A DNA stretch of 64,000 nucleotides from Chryseobacterium arthrosphaerae (GTDB lineage Bacteria; Bacteroidota; Bacteroidia; Flavobacteriales; Weeksellaceae): NCBI RefSeq assembly GCF_001684965.1, contig NZ_MAYG01000001.1, forward strand, positions 2,294,001 to 2,358,000. The letters are read 5' to 3'. Below the pieces are notes generated by a model, which saw only the letters and a list, made by a program, of their open reading frames with translations, was not told the DNA's origin and searched no databases. The position numbers and the translations under genes are program-made. Below, piece by piece: positions 1 to 8,360 of the stretch; the stretch's first letter is position 1; each line of letters begins with the position of its first letter.

Positions 1-263
1 CCAATTCACCTGTTAAGTTTTATCAGAACGAGCCGCTGAATAACCTGGACAACAAATCTCTATTGAAAGATATCAGGAAAAATGGTGTACCTGTTTTTGC
101 TGTTTATGGTAAGAATGACGGAATCTTTTCGGAAAAACAACTGGCCGATCTTAGCGCTATCGTCGGAAAAAGGAATTTTAAACTGATTGATAACTGCTCA
201 CACTATTTATTTGTAGACCAGCAGGATGAATTTTTGAAATTTATGAAGCTTACATTAAAATAA
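1..263 (+). CDS. alpha/beta hydrolase, C-terminal fragment (gene cut by window edge)
   Basis: The reading frame is open from base 3 to the TAA at 261-263, so this is the 3' end of a gene that starts outside the window. The visible 86 or so residues look like the last part of an alpha/beta hydrolase: a beta strand plus G-K-N-D-G turn (VFAVYGKNDGIFS), where the Asp would be the catalytic acid, and then C-S-H-Y-L-F-V-D-Q, where the His would complete the triad. The nucleophile elbow lies outside the window, so substrate and subfamily cannot be stated. An in-frame TTG at 63 is not needed as a start, because coding similarity continues upstream of it. Confidence 0.72.
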   Translation, partial: NSPVKFYQNEPLNNLDNKSLLKDIRKNGVPVFAVYGKNDGIFSEKQLADLSAIVGKRNFKLIDNCSHYLFVDQQDEFLKFMKLTLK

Positions 264-280
264 AATGTAGTTTTGTAATT

Positions 281-655
281 ATGTCAAAAAGAACCCTATC
301 TATGAAAACTTATAAAGCTATCATTACGATGCTTATACTTACGTTTTCATTATCGCCATGTTCTGTAAAAAGGAATGTGCTTGATATTTTTGACATTCAG
401 TATATCAGTGGTCTGAATAAGGTGAAAACCACGTCAGGACCTTCCTTCAGTTGTGATGCAGGTTCTGTTTCTTCTCAGATTTCGGTTTCTAAAGCTCAAA
501 CTGAAAAGGACAAAGGTGTTTTATCCGGCTTCCACCCTAAAGCAAAAAACAGAGAGAAAGAGGAAATTTCTTTCAATGAGTATTCAGGACATGCTACGGG
601 AAACAGTCCTCCAAAGTATATTCTTTTTAAAAGACTGAAATTAAATCTGGTTTAA
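281..655 (+). CDS. small putative secreted protein, unknown function
   Basis: This is a 124-residue protein with an N-terminal hydrophobic stretch (about residues 12-26, TYKAIITMLILTFSLSPC) typical of an export signal. The Cys in L-S-P-C is not a good lipobox because of the Pro at -1. The rest is polar, rich in Ser and Lys, with no domain I recognise. A TAGTTTTG box at 268-275 fits the Bacteroidota -7 element and ends 5 nt before ATG 281. A second ATG at 302 (MKTYKAI) would give a more ordinary signal peptide and is the main alternative start. The downstream doxD-like gene follows after 53 nt on the same strand, so co-transcription is possible. Confidence 0.55.
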   Translation: MSKRTLSMKTYKAIITMLILTFSLSPCSVKRNVLDIFDIQYISGLNKVKTTSGPSFSCDAGSVSSQISVSKAQTEKDKGVLSGFHPKAKNREKEEISFNEYSGHATGNSPPKYILFKRLKLNLV

Positions 656-708
656 AGTTTTTTTAATCAGATTTCAATCAGTTTTTTTATCAAACAATAT
701 ACATTTCA

Positions 709-1722
709 ATGAAACAAAATTTCAACAGCCAGTCTTCTGACCTGGCCGGACTCTATACTTTATCTCTCCGAATGGTTATCGGATGGACCTATTTTTCAGC
801 TTTCTGGCGCAGACTTATCCTCGAAAACAAGCTTATTCCCGATGAAAAAGGATATATCGGGGAAAAATTCAATCATTTCTTACCCAACGCTTTAGGCATC
901 AAACCTATAATCGAATACCTGGTTACTCATCCTGATGCTTTACAACGGTCGATGATGATTTTTACCATTATTGAGGCGATTGTAGGATTATTTATTATCT
1001 TCGGATTACTAACCCGATTGATGAGTATCGGGATCTTTAGCCTGGCATTGGGTATTTTACTGGGATCCGGATGGCTGGGAACTACCTGCCTGGATGAATG
1101 GCAGATAGGAGTTCTGGGCATTGCCGGAGGATTCGTGCTTTTTCTTACGGGTAGCGGTCCTTATTCCCTGGATTATTTTTTCATAAAAAAGAAGAAAAAT
1201 TTTACGCAGACTGGATGGTTTTCATGGCTGGGTTCGGGAAATCTGCCGGTTTTCAGGCCTAAAGCCGTAGTTCTGGCCGGATCGCTGGTTATCTTCGGGC
1301 TTACGCTTTATACCAATCAATATTTCCATGGCGGGGTTTGGGGTACGCTTCATAATAAATCTGTAAAGCCCAGGGTGGAAATTTCCAATATTTCCCACAA
1401 TAATTCGGATTTACAATTCGAGATTTACAGAACGGAAGGTGCCGATGTCTATGGTTCTTTTCTCATTGGCATTCATATTCTGGATAAAAACGGAAATATT
1501 TTAAAGGAAATGGATCATCAGGAGCTTTCAAAATTTTCAGAAGACCATATTCAGAACCATTATGTAACTAAAGTAAAACCGGGAAAACACAGCCTTGTCA
1601 TTCCACTGGGAGCAAAGGCAGATATCAGTATCGGAATTGGTGATATTCTTCAGAAAGAGCAGATCCATATGCTGAAACTGATTGATATCAGCGGAATTGA
1701 ATGGACAAAGGAAATCAGATAG
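709..1722 (+). CDS. DoxD/DoxA-type membrane protein (TQO small-subunit-like)
   Basis: This 337-residue protein has about four membrane helices in residues 15-160, including the conserved DoxX/DoxD pattern around helix pair LGILLGSGWLGTTCLDEWQ, one more helix near 185-205, and a soluble C-terminal part (about 210-337). The arrangement matches the TQO small subunit DoxD family, in which DoxD and DoxA parts of thiosulfate:quinone oxidoreductase are fused. In the archaeal enzyme these subunits pass electrons from thiosulfate to quinone. In flavobacteria the biochemical role has not been established as far as I know, so thiosulfate oxidation is inference. The C-terminal strand-rich part would face the periplasm. 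No sulfur gene is adjacent; a TauE exporter lies 43 kb away. Confidence 0.72.
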   Translation: MKQNFNSQSSDLAGLYTLSLRMVIGWTYFSAFWRRLILENKLIPDEKGYIGEKFNHFLPNALGIKPIIEYLVTHPDALQRSMMIFTIIEAIVGLFIIFGLLTRLMSIGIFSLALGILLGSGWLGTTCLDEWQIGVLGIAGGFVLFLTGSGPYSLDYFFIKKKKNFTQTGWFSWLGSGNLPVFRPKAVVLAGSLVIFGLTLYTNQYFHGGVWGTLHNKSVKPRVEISNISHNNSDLQFEIYRTEGADVYGSFLIGIHILDKNGNILKEMDHQELSKFSEDHIQNHYVTKVKPGKHSLVIPLGAKADISIGIGDILQKEQIHMLKLIDISGIEWTKEIR

Positions 1723-1793
1723 GAAATTGTGAATTTACCGGAAGGCGCAGGGATGAGATATTCATTATCCCGGCATCTTTCAAATTTTAAGTT

Positions 1794-1851
1794 TTGGCTA
1801 AAGCCAATGGAATGAGAATTGAATAATGAGGAGCGGGCTAAAGCCCGCTCC
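1794..1851. repeat. paired GGCTAAAGCC hairpins (intergenic palindromic repeat)
   Basis: Two perfect short palindromes share the same centre. TTGGCT-AA-AGCCAA lies at 1794-1807 and GGAGCGGGCT-AA-AGCCCGCTCC at 1830-1851. They fall between convergent genes ending at 1722 and 1909. The second could act as a terminator-like hairpin but has no T tract on either side. The shared GGCTAAAGCC core with different outer stems suggests a dispersed REP-like element rather than two unrelated terminators. Confidence 0.65.
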
Positions 1852-1908
1852 TACTGATAAGAAATATGGATATGTAATGACAAAATCTTTTATCTTCTGA
1901 TCATTTCT

Positions 1909-2505
1909 CTATTTTTCCGTTATTATGGTCAAATAGCTACAGGTGCTGTCTATATCAAGTTTCAGCACTTTCATTTCAATAAAAACATCCAGCCCCATGG
2001 TATCGCAGACTCCCTGGATGAAAGGTTTTATGACCGGCCATTTCAGCAGACCTGCAATCTGGAGGCTCTGGGTGATTTTGTGGTAGCGGTCTACTCCTTT
2101 GATCAGTAGTTCAGCTTTGTGGTCATTTAATTCTTTAAACTCAAAATTATATTCGGGACTGGATGTAAAGACTGCTCCTATGAGTATTTTTGCGGCAGCG
2201 GGAATTCCGGGCTGCAGATCAGGTCTGGTTTCCAGATTTCTCAGTGTCATTCTTGACCCGAGATCATACATAAAGGTACTGGAGAGCTGTTCTATAGCTT
2301 CGGCTCCATACAGCTTCCCTGCCTGTTTGAGCATTCCTCCATAAAATGCCCCTGTAATATCTGAGAGGCACTGGGTAAGCTCTTTAAATGTTCCGGGAAA
2401 AAAATCTGAAATAAGCTGCTCCTGATCCATTTCGGGAAGATAAACGTCATTCTTCCTGAAATCTGATAATGCGGCATAGGTTTCCGGTAATTGTATCTGA
2501 TTCAT
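1909..2505 (-). CDS. conserved hypothetical cytoplasmic protein
   Basis: This 198-residue protein lacks a signal peptide or membrane helix. It alternates helical segments (LSDITGAFYGGMLKQAGKLY) with a C-terminal strand-rich half ending in a Cys-containing segment (SLQIAGLLKWPVIKPFIQGVC and STCSYLTIITEK). I do not recognise the family with confidence; the overall shape is loosely like V4R or L-2-ATC-hydrolase-type small-molecule-binding domains, but no diagnostic motif is visible. It is monocistronic, with 700 bp of non-coding DNA upstream on its strand. The ATG at 2505 is followed directly by a regular protein sequence. Confidence 0.6.
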   Translation of the reverse strand: MNQIQLPETYAALSDFRKNDVYLPEMDQEQLISDFFPGTFKELTQCLSDITGAFYGGMLKQAGKLYGAEAIEQLSSTFMYDLGSRMTLRNLETRPDLQPGIPAAAKILIGAVFTSSPEYNFEFKELNDHKAELLIKGVDRYHKITQSLQIAGLLKWPVIKPFIQGVCDTMGLDVFIEMKVLKLDIDSTCSYLTIITEK

Positions 2506-3199
2506 AGGTAATATGGTATAAGTTTTTTAAAAAAATAAATCTAAAAGCAATGCAGCTGAATAAGAGAACTCAGAAACATTGAATTCTGTCTTCATTAAAC
2601 CAGGCAAAAGTTCCATACCATGAGAGTATGGGTGAATCTATAATCTAAGGGCAACTTTCCCATAAGAACCTGAGCGTATCATCCGGTCCGTACCTTTTCT
2701 GAAAAGGATTTTGAAGGTGAGGGAATCTATTCATATTTTTTCATTTTGTAGGGTAAAGTTAAAAAAAACAAATAAACTCTCCAATATGTGATATTACTTT
2801 TAACAAAAAGAAACAATTAATTAATATATAACATAATGTCTAATGGCAATGAAGGCGGAGGTTTGAAAAAGGAAGTTGTTGAAGCCGGGAAATTCACTTT
2901 TGTTTTATTATTTTACTATTGAATCTGTTTGATTTTTTTTAAGTTATCTACGCTTTACAAATCATAAAAACTTTTATTTTAAACACTTCAGTTCACTTGA
3001 GTAAGTTTAAAATGACGTCAATAGAAAGCTCACATAAGATGAAAATCAAAGATTTCCACAAAAACTTAAGGGCTAAAATATTTGTGCATTTTATGGTTAA
3101 GATCGTTAACGTATCTATTTAAACCAAATCTTCATTAGAAAAACCTAAACAATTTTGTTATCAATAAAATGATTAAATAACATCAATCCCCTTTAACAA
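2506..3199. other. 700-bp intergenic stretch without a convincing gene
   Basis: No open frame longer than about 30 codons with a plausible start is visible on either strand. The stretch is very AT-rich from about 2740. A small hairpin (CCATAC...GTATGG, 2613-2631, 7-nt loop) is followed by a more GC-balanced 60 bp (2640-2705) that could be structured but matches no riboswitch I can defend. A 28-codon ATG frame begins at 2836, without supporting features. Confidence 0.5.
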
Positions 3200-3227
3200 A
3201 AAAACCTTCGGAAATCCGAAGGTTTTT
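3200..3227 (-). terminator. intrinsic terminator of the efflux operon
   Basis: A 12-bp perfect stem (AAAAACCTTCGG / CCGAAGGTTTTT) with an AAAT loop lies 11 nt beyond the stop of the MFS gene. On the minus strand it is followed by a run of T, and on the plus strand it also ends in T residues, so it may work both ways. Confidence 0.85.
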
Positions 3228-3237
3228 AATTAAAATT

Positions 3238-4815
3238 TTAGTGCATGGCTTCACTCAAATCTATTTTTTCTTTACTTTTTCTTTCTTTAATAAATAAGAT
3301 AAACGGAATACATATTAAAAATATTACCCCGAGGTAAAGAAATACATCCATATAGGACAATACTGTTGCCTGCTTGGTTACTGAAAGGTCGAGCATTTTA
3401 TAGGCCGCCTTCATCGCTGCATCAGGAGTCATTCCTTTGGCTACAAAACTGGCTTTCAATGCTGCCAGCCTTTGCTGTACTTCAAAACTGTTCTCATCCA
3501 AATGGGAAATCAGATTATTCCTGTATTTCTGGCCTGCATTCGCAATGAAAGTGGTAATGGCTGCAATCCCGAAAGATCCTCCCAACTGTCTCATCATTCC
3601 TGTGAAAGCTGCTCCCTGACCAATTTCCTGTCCTTTAAGCGTACTTAATGATAAAGAGGTAATCGGAATAAACAATAAACCTAGCCCCGCTCCTCTTACG
3701 ATAAGCATCCAGAAGAAAGCATCTTTACTGGTATCCGGGGTAAGGATTTTATAGCCCCAGAAGCTATAGACAAAGAAGATAAACAGTCCCAATGAAACCA
3801 GGATCTGCTGTTTGGCTCCTTTCGTGAGTAAGCGCCCAATGATAGGCATCATAAATGCTGTTGTCAACGCTGCCGGGATCATCAATGCTCCTGACTGAAG
3901 CGCCGTCCATCCCAAAATACTCTGTGTATAAAGCGGAACGATAAATGTTGAACCGTACAACCCAAATCCCAACACAAACGACATCACCGTTCCGATTCTT
4001 AAGTTTCCGTTTTTCAATACCCTGAGTTCTACAATCGGATATTTGAAGGTAAGTTCCCGCCAGAGGAATAATATAAATCCTAAGATGGCTGCTACCGTAA
4101 AGGCTACAATCATTCCGCTTTCAAACCAGTCTTCTTCGTGGCCTCTTTCCAGAATAAACTGTAATGAACCTACAGTGACTGCCAATAAGCCGATTCCTAT
4201 CCAGTCTACATCAGAAACCTTACGTTTTTCTGCATATTTAGGACTTCTTACAAACTGTAAAGTCATCAACGTTGCTGCAATCCCGATCGGAATATTGATA
4301 TAGAAAATATACGGCCAGCTGTAATTGTCAACGATATATCCTCCCAGCGGTGGTCCTAATGTAGGCCCGATAATTACCCCCAATCCATAGATGGCCTGTG
4401 CCATACTTCTTTTCTCAATCGGATAAGACTCTGTAATAATCGTTTGTGACGTTACCAAAAGGGCACCTCCTCCAATTCCCTGCATGAGTCTGAAAAATAC
4501 CAGTTCCCAGATATTGGTTGCATTCCCGCAGAGAAATGAAAATATCGTAAATATTATAATGGAAGCGGCAAAGTAATTTCTACGCCCGAACTGCTGAGAA
4601 AGCCAGCTGGTCATCGGTACGATAATTACGTTTCCGATTGCATAGGCCGTAATTACCCAGCCCACTTCTGAAAGTGTAGCTCCAAGATTCCCCTTCATCT
4701 CATTCAGGGCTACATTCACAATCGTGGAGTCTACAATCTCAAGAAGGGCACAAAGAATCGCGGTAATCGTAATGATCACTCTCCGTGCTCCATATTCTAC
4801 TAATGAATCTTGCAT
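3238..4815 (-). CDS. emrB: DHA2-family MFS drug efflux permease (EmrB type)
   Basis: This 525-residue integral membrane protein has about 14 helices, the length usual for DHA2/EmrB-QacA antiporters. Visible family motifs are the D1 region LLEIVDSTIVNVAL in helix 1, motif A around WLSQQFGRR after helix 2, the R-L-x-Q-G-x-G-G-G motif (FFRLMQGIGGGAL) and motif C in helix 5 (GLGVIIGPTLGPPLGG). It would export hydrophobic compounds with proton influx and pass them to the HlyD-like adaptor and TolC-like channel encoded just upstream. It is the last gene of a four-gene operon, 200 bp after emrA, and ends at a strong terminator. Substrate cannot be inferred. Confidence 0.9.
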   Translation of the reverse strand: MQDSLVEYGARRVIITITAILCALLEIVDSTIVNVALNEMKGNLGATLSEVGWVITAYAIGNVIIVPMTSWLSQQFGRRNYFAASIIIFTIFSFLCGNATNIWELVFFRLMQGIGGGALLVTSQTIITESYPIEKRSMAQAIYGLGVIIGPTLGPPLGGYIVDNYSWPYIFYINIPIGIAATLMTLQFVRSPKYAEKRKVSDVDWIGIGLLAVTVGSLQFILERGHEEDWFESGMIVAFTVAAILGFILFLWRELTFKYPIVELRVLKNGNLRIGTVMSFVLGFGLYGSTFIVPLYTQSILGWTALQSGALMIPAALTTAFMMPIIGRLLTKGAKQQILVSLGLFIFFVYSFWGYKILTPDTSKDAFFWMLIVRGAGLGLLFIPITSLSLSTLKGQEIGQGAAFTGMMRQLGGSFGIAAITTFIANAGQKYRNNLISHLDENSFEVQQRLAALKASFVAKGMTPDAAMKAAYKMLDLSVTKQATVLSYMDVFLYLGVIFLICIPFILFIKERKSKEKIDLSEAMH

Positions 4816-5016
4816 GTTTTTAATTTTTATTAAAGATTTCAGAGATCAGAAATTCAGAAATCAGCACATCTTCTCCTTATCTGACTTCATCTGCCAAAGT
4901 CTAAATTTCTATTTAACTGATTGAAATTCTAAAGACTGATCTTCATCCGTTGTCCGCCGCATTATTAATCTTTACTTTTTACGATCAATTAATTTTTTAA
5001 TCTCTAAATTCTTTAA

Positions 5017-6120
5017 TTATTTAAGTGAAACTTCTGCCTTCACATTCATCCCTGTTCTCAATCGTTTTGCAATATTCTTATCAAGGTTTACAAAATCAAT
5101 CTTTACAGGAAGTCTCTGAACCACTTTTACGAAGTTCCCACTCGCATTATCCGGAGGAAGAATGGAGAACGTAGCTCCTGTAGCCGGGGAGAATGAGCTT
5201 ACTACCCCTTCAAATTCTTTATCAGGGAAGGCATCAATTTCAATTTTCACTTTCTGGCCTTCTACCATTTTATCTACCTGCGTTTCCTTAAAGTTGGCCA
5301 CTACCCATTTCTGGTCATTTTTCACCAAAGCGAATAACTGTGCACCAGCCTGCAGATACTGCCCTGCCTGAGTAGGTACTTTTCCTACATACCCGTCTTC
5401 AGGAGCAAGAATTACCGTATATGACAAATTTAATCTTGCATTTTCCACATCTACTTCTCTTTGCTTCGCCACGGAATTCGCAACACTGATCTGCTGTGAA
5501 CTTGCTGCTGTCTGGGAAGAAGCAATGGTAGTCTGCTGAGCGATCTGGTTTCTCTGTTCTACCAATACCTGAAGCTGTTTGTCAGCAGATTGCTTTGCTG
5601 CCAATGCCTGCTCATACTGTTGTTCTGTAATAGAGTGATCTTTTACAAGGTTAGCATATCTCTTTAAATCCTGTGAAGTTTTCCAGACATTTACTTTAGC
5701 AGCTTCAATCTGTGCATTAGCCGTTGCTACAGCGGCTTCTGAGCTGTTGATATTTTTAGAAGTAGCGGTGGTAGTAGCTTCAGCAGTAGAAATATTACTT
5801 TTTGCGGTCGTCAAAGCTGCCTGAGACTGTTCAAGAGCCATTTTCTGATCTCTGTTATCCAAAATCACTAACGTATCTCCTTTTTTCACAAACTGGTTGT
5901 CTTTCACCTTTACTTCCGCTACATATCCTGAAATTTTAGAAATTACGGGAGCCATATTAGAGGCAATCTGAGCATCGTCAGTCTCTTCATGGTACTGTCC
6001 GTATGTATAGGCTCTGTACCCATAGATACCACCTCCTATTACTACAGCTGCTAAAATGAGAGGAAAAACTAAGCTTTTTTTCTTTTTAGGTTCAGCTGTC
6101 TGTGTATTATTATTTTCCAT
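5017..6120 (-). CDS. emrA: HlyD/EmrA-family periplasmic adaptor
   Basis: This 367-residue membrane fusion protein has a short Lys-rich cytoplasmic start, one helix (about residues 14-32), a biotinyl-lipoyl half motif (DDAQIASNMAPVISKISGYV), a long Ala/Gln-rich alpha-helical hairpin (about 95-230), then the second lipoyl half (ILAPEDGYVGKVPTQAGQYL) and a beta-barrel domain. This order is that of EmrA-type adaptors that bridge inner-membrane MFS pumps to an outer-membrane channel. It lies 16 nt after the tolC-like gene and before emrB, so the three form a tripartite pump. The start at 6120 places the cytoplasmic Lys cluster directly ahead of the anchor. Confidence 0.9.
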   Translation of the reverse strand: MENNNTQTAEPKKKKSLVFPLILAAVVIGGGIYGYRAYTYGQYHEETDDAQIASNMAPVISKISGYVAEVKVKDNQFVKKGDTLVILDNRDQKMALEQSQAALTTAKSNISTAEATTTATSKNINSSEAAVATANAQIEAAKVNVWKTSQDLKRYANLVKDHSITEQQYEQALAAKQSADKQLQVLVEQRNQIAQQTTIASSQTAASSQQISVANSVAKQREVDVENARLNLSYTVILAPEDGYVGKVPTQAGQYLQAGAQLFALVKNDQKWVVANFKETQVDKMVEGQKVKIEIDAFPDKEFEGVVSSFSPATGATFSILPPDNASGNFVKVVQRLPVKIDFVNLDKNIAKRLRTGMNVKAEVSLK

Positions 6121-6136
6121 TTTGGTTTCGATCTGA

Positions 6137-7453
6137 TTATTTAATTGTTAAAGTTCCTGTTGTCTGTAATAGTTTTCTGTATGCCAGTGCTGCATCTGCT
6201 TTGGCATTGATCACGCCAACGTTGGCAGCAATCTGAGCGGCGTCTGCATCCAATAGTTCCGTCATGGTTGCAAGTCCGTTGTCATATTTGTTTTTTGTAA
6301 TTCTGTAGTTTTCATTAGCCTGCTCTGCTGACTTTTCGAAAACAATGATCCTTTTTTTAGAATAATCGGTATTCTGATATTCTCTGTTGACGTCAAGCTT
6401 GATATTGTCATTCAATAATTCATCTGTAGCGGCCAGCTGCTTTTCTCTCGCCTGTGACTGTCTCAATGATGAGTTTTCTTTCCAAAGATTAGACAGGTTA
6501 TAAGAAATCCCAACTCCTACATTGATCGCATTGTATACGGTAAGAAATTTAGGAATGTCTGCTGCCACATATCCTCCGGTGAATGCAATTGACGGAAGGT
6601 TTTCTGCTTTTGCGGCTTTTGTTCCCAATTCTGCAGCTTTTCTCTGCTGAGCCAATGCCTGCAGGTCTTTACGGTTTTCTCTTGCTTCATTCACGTAGAA
6701 ATCAACCGGTTTCACCTCTGAACCTTCTTCAATATAGTTCTGATCTACCTCAATTTCCGTTGTTTCAGGAAGTCCCAGCAAGAGATCCATATTGATATTG
6801 GCAATATTGTAATTGTTCTTTGCTTCCAGCAGCTGAAGTTCAATATTGGAAGTCTGGAGATTCGCCTTTAATCTGTCATTTCTGGCAATCAAACCATTAT
6901 TTTCCATTTTAAGGAACGTTTCATCCCTTTTCTTAGAAGCTGCAAGATTTTCTTCAAAAACTTTAATCGACTGATTGGCCTTAAACAGGTTATTATAAGC
7001 CTGAGCTACGTTATAAGCGATGGCCGTCTTATCATTTTCAGTACTCAGTTTGGAAGCTTCCACCAGATATTTTGCAGACTGAATCCCATATTTGATTCTT
7101 CCCCCACTGTAAATAGGCACACTAAGATTAGCCGAACCGTAAAGTACCTGGTGTATTTCCGGGCCGCCTGCACCTCCGGAAAGCCCCGGAAGTTTAATGT
7201 CCACATTCGGTTTTATAGGAAGGTACATATAGCTTCCCGAAACTTTCAATTCCGGAAGCTGTCTGTTCTTAGCTTCCAGAAGATCAGCTGTAGCCTCTTC
7301 GATCCTGGCTGCATCGATCTTGAGATTCTTGCTGTTCTGGATTCCCAGCTGCACAGCTTCGTCAAGAGAAAGGGTCTTTTTCTCCTGAGCATTTGCATTT
7401 GCTATTCCTACGAATAGTGATAATGCAATCACTGAGTTATTTATTCTCTTCAT
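6137..7453 (-). CDS. TolC-family outer-membrane efflux channel
   Basis: This 438-residue protein has a signal peptide ending near NANAQ (MKRINNSVIALSLFVGIANANA) and two homologous halves typical of the outer membrane efflux protein family: LSLDEAVQLGIQNSKNLKI near the N-terminus and the long coiled helices with Q-A-Y-N-N-L-F-K in the middle and E-Q-A-N-E-N-Y-R-I-T-K-N-K-Y-D-N-G-L-A near the end. It would form the trimeric outer-membrane exit duct for the EmrA/EmrB pair that follows 16 nt downstream. Its start overlaps the 3' end of the TetR gene by 17 nt in another frame, which suggests translational coupling. Confidence 0.92.
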   Translation of the reverse strand: MKRINNSVIALSLFVGIANANAQEKKTLSLDEAVQLGIQNSKNLKIDAARIEEATADLLEAKNRQLPELKVSGSYMYLPIKPNVDIKLPGLSGGAGGPEIHQVLYGSANLSVPIYSGGRIKYGIQSAKYLVEASKLSTENDKTAIAYNVAQAYNNLFKANQSIKVFEENLAASKKRDETFLKMENNGLIARNDRLKANLQTSNIELQLLEAKNNYNIANINMDLLLGLPETTEIEVDQNYIEEGSEVKPVDFYVNEARENRKDLQALAQQRKAAELGTKAAKAENLPSIAFTGGYVAADIPKFLTVYNAINVGVGISYNLSNLWKENSSLRQSQAREKQLAATDELLNDNIKLDVNREYQNTDYSKKRIIVFEKSAEQANENYRITKNKYDNGLATMTELLDADAAQIAANVGVINAKADAALAYRKLLQTTGTLTIK

Positions 7454-8075
7454 AACCTAGAAGGTCTTTTAGTAAATATTTAATATGTTTATTAAGTTCT
7501 GTATAGTATTTTTCATCAAAAGCTTCATCATCCTCTGTTTCATTCAGGAACTCTTTATACATTTCTTTTGCATTGAATGCATAAAACAGAGTTCCGCTTA
7601 CGGTAGAATGCAGCAGATAAATAGGCGGATTTTTGGTGAAAATTCCATTTTTAAGACCGTTTTCCAGTATTTGTGAATACATAGAAAGAAATCCCATTTT
7701 GGTTTGCTTCAAAAATTCTACAATCTGAGGATTTTTGGTATGCAGCTGCTCTCTCTGCATAATCCTGTAAAAGCATTTCTGGGTCCGGATCCTGTTAGAA
7801 AACTGATCAATTACTCTTTCAATTTTCTGCCACTCGTTGATATCGGTTCTTCCCAAAAGATCTTTTGAAAAAAACTGACCTTCATTCATTCTGTACTCCA
7901 CCAATTTCTCATACAGTTTTTCCTTGGAACCAAAATAATACGAGATCATAGAAATATTTACATTAGCCGCTTTTGCGATTTCCCGGGTTGAAGTTCCTTC
8001 AAAACCCTTTTCAGCAAAGAGCTTTTCAGCAGCGAATAATATATTTTCTTCTTTTGAAATCATGTCTGTGTTCAT
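7437..8075 (-). CDS. TetR/AcrR-family transcriptional regulator
   Basis: This 212-residue protein has an N-terminal TetR helix-turn-helix (LFAEKGFEGTSTREIAKAAN, then VNISMISYYFGSKEKLYEKL; about residues 15-57), followed by an all-helical ligand-binding domain. It is the first gene of the efflux operon and overlaps the tolC-like gene by 17 nt. A palindrome in its own promoter (8111-8126) is a natural candidate operator, so the protein probably represses itself and the pump and is released by a pump substrate. The inducing ligand is unknown. The start at 8075 lies 11 nt after a good -7 box. Confidence 0.9.
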   Translation of the reverse strand: MNTDMISKEENILFAAEKLFAEKGFEGTSTREIAKAANVNISMISYYFGSKEKLYEKLVEYRMNEGQFFSKDLLGRTDINEWQKIERVIDQFSNRIRTQKCFYRIMQREQLHTKNPQIVEFLKQTKMGFLSMYSQILENGLKNGIFTKNPPIYLLHSTVSGTLFYAFNAKEMYKEFLNETEDDEAFDEKYYTELNKHIKYLLKDLLGYEENK

Positions 8076-8086
8076 TTTTCAGGGCG

Positions 8087-8126
8087 CAAATTTACACAAG
8101 TTTCCAAACAAATCAAACGATTGATT
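8087..8126 (-). promoter_or_regulatory. promoter and likely TetR operator of the efflux operon
   Basis: On the minus strand a TAAATTTG box (8087-8094) matches the Bacteroidota -7 consensus TAnnTTTG, and a TTG lies 19 nt upstream (8114-8116), the expected -33 spacing. The -33 element falls inside an inverted repeat AATCAA-N4-TTGATT at 8111-8126. A repressor bound there would block sigma factor contact, a classical TetR arrangement. The operator role is inference. Confidence 0.65.
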
Positions 8127-8189
8127 GGTTTTTTAAGATAGATTTAATGTATTGCAGATAAAAGACTGTTTCTATAAATGCGCTGTAAA

Positions 8190-8302
8190 GCTGGAAGCTG
8201 GAAGATGGAAGTGCCGAAGACTTGCTATATAAAATAGAACAGAGTAAAATTTTATTACTACAGTTTATCTAAAGACTCCGATAACTTCCCTCTTCCAGCT
8301 CC
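8190..8302. repeat. purine-rich intergenic inverted-repeat element, copy A
   Basis: The left end has GCTGGAAGCTGGAAGATGG at about 8190-8208 and continues with purine-rich sequence. The right end (about 8283-8302, ACTTCCCTCTTCCAGCTCC) is an imperfect reverse complement of it. The interior is AT-rich and non-coding. The same kind of ends occur at 18263-18397, 40893-41040 and 58172-58316, so this looks like a dispersed MITE- or REP-like family. Confidence 0.6.
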
Positions 8303-8360
8303 ATGTTTCCTGACTTTAATAGTCTCAAAAAAGATATTATATTTACAAAAAACAATTTCT

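Noticed and set aside
2655..2705. Possible TPP-riboswitch-like stretch (GAACCTGA followed by CCGG and CCGTACC)
   Set aside because: The upstream half with the CTGAGA loop does not fit, no thiamine or other gene lies downstream on this strand, and the resemblance is limited to about 20 bases.
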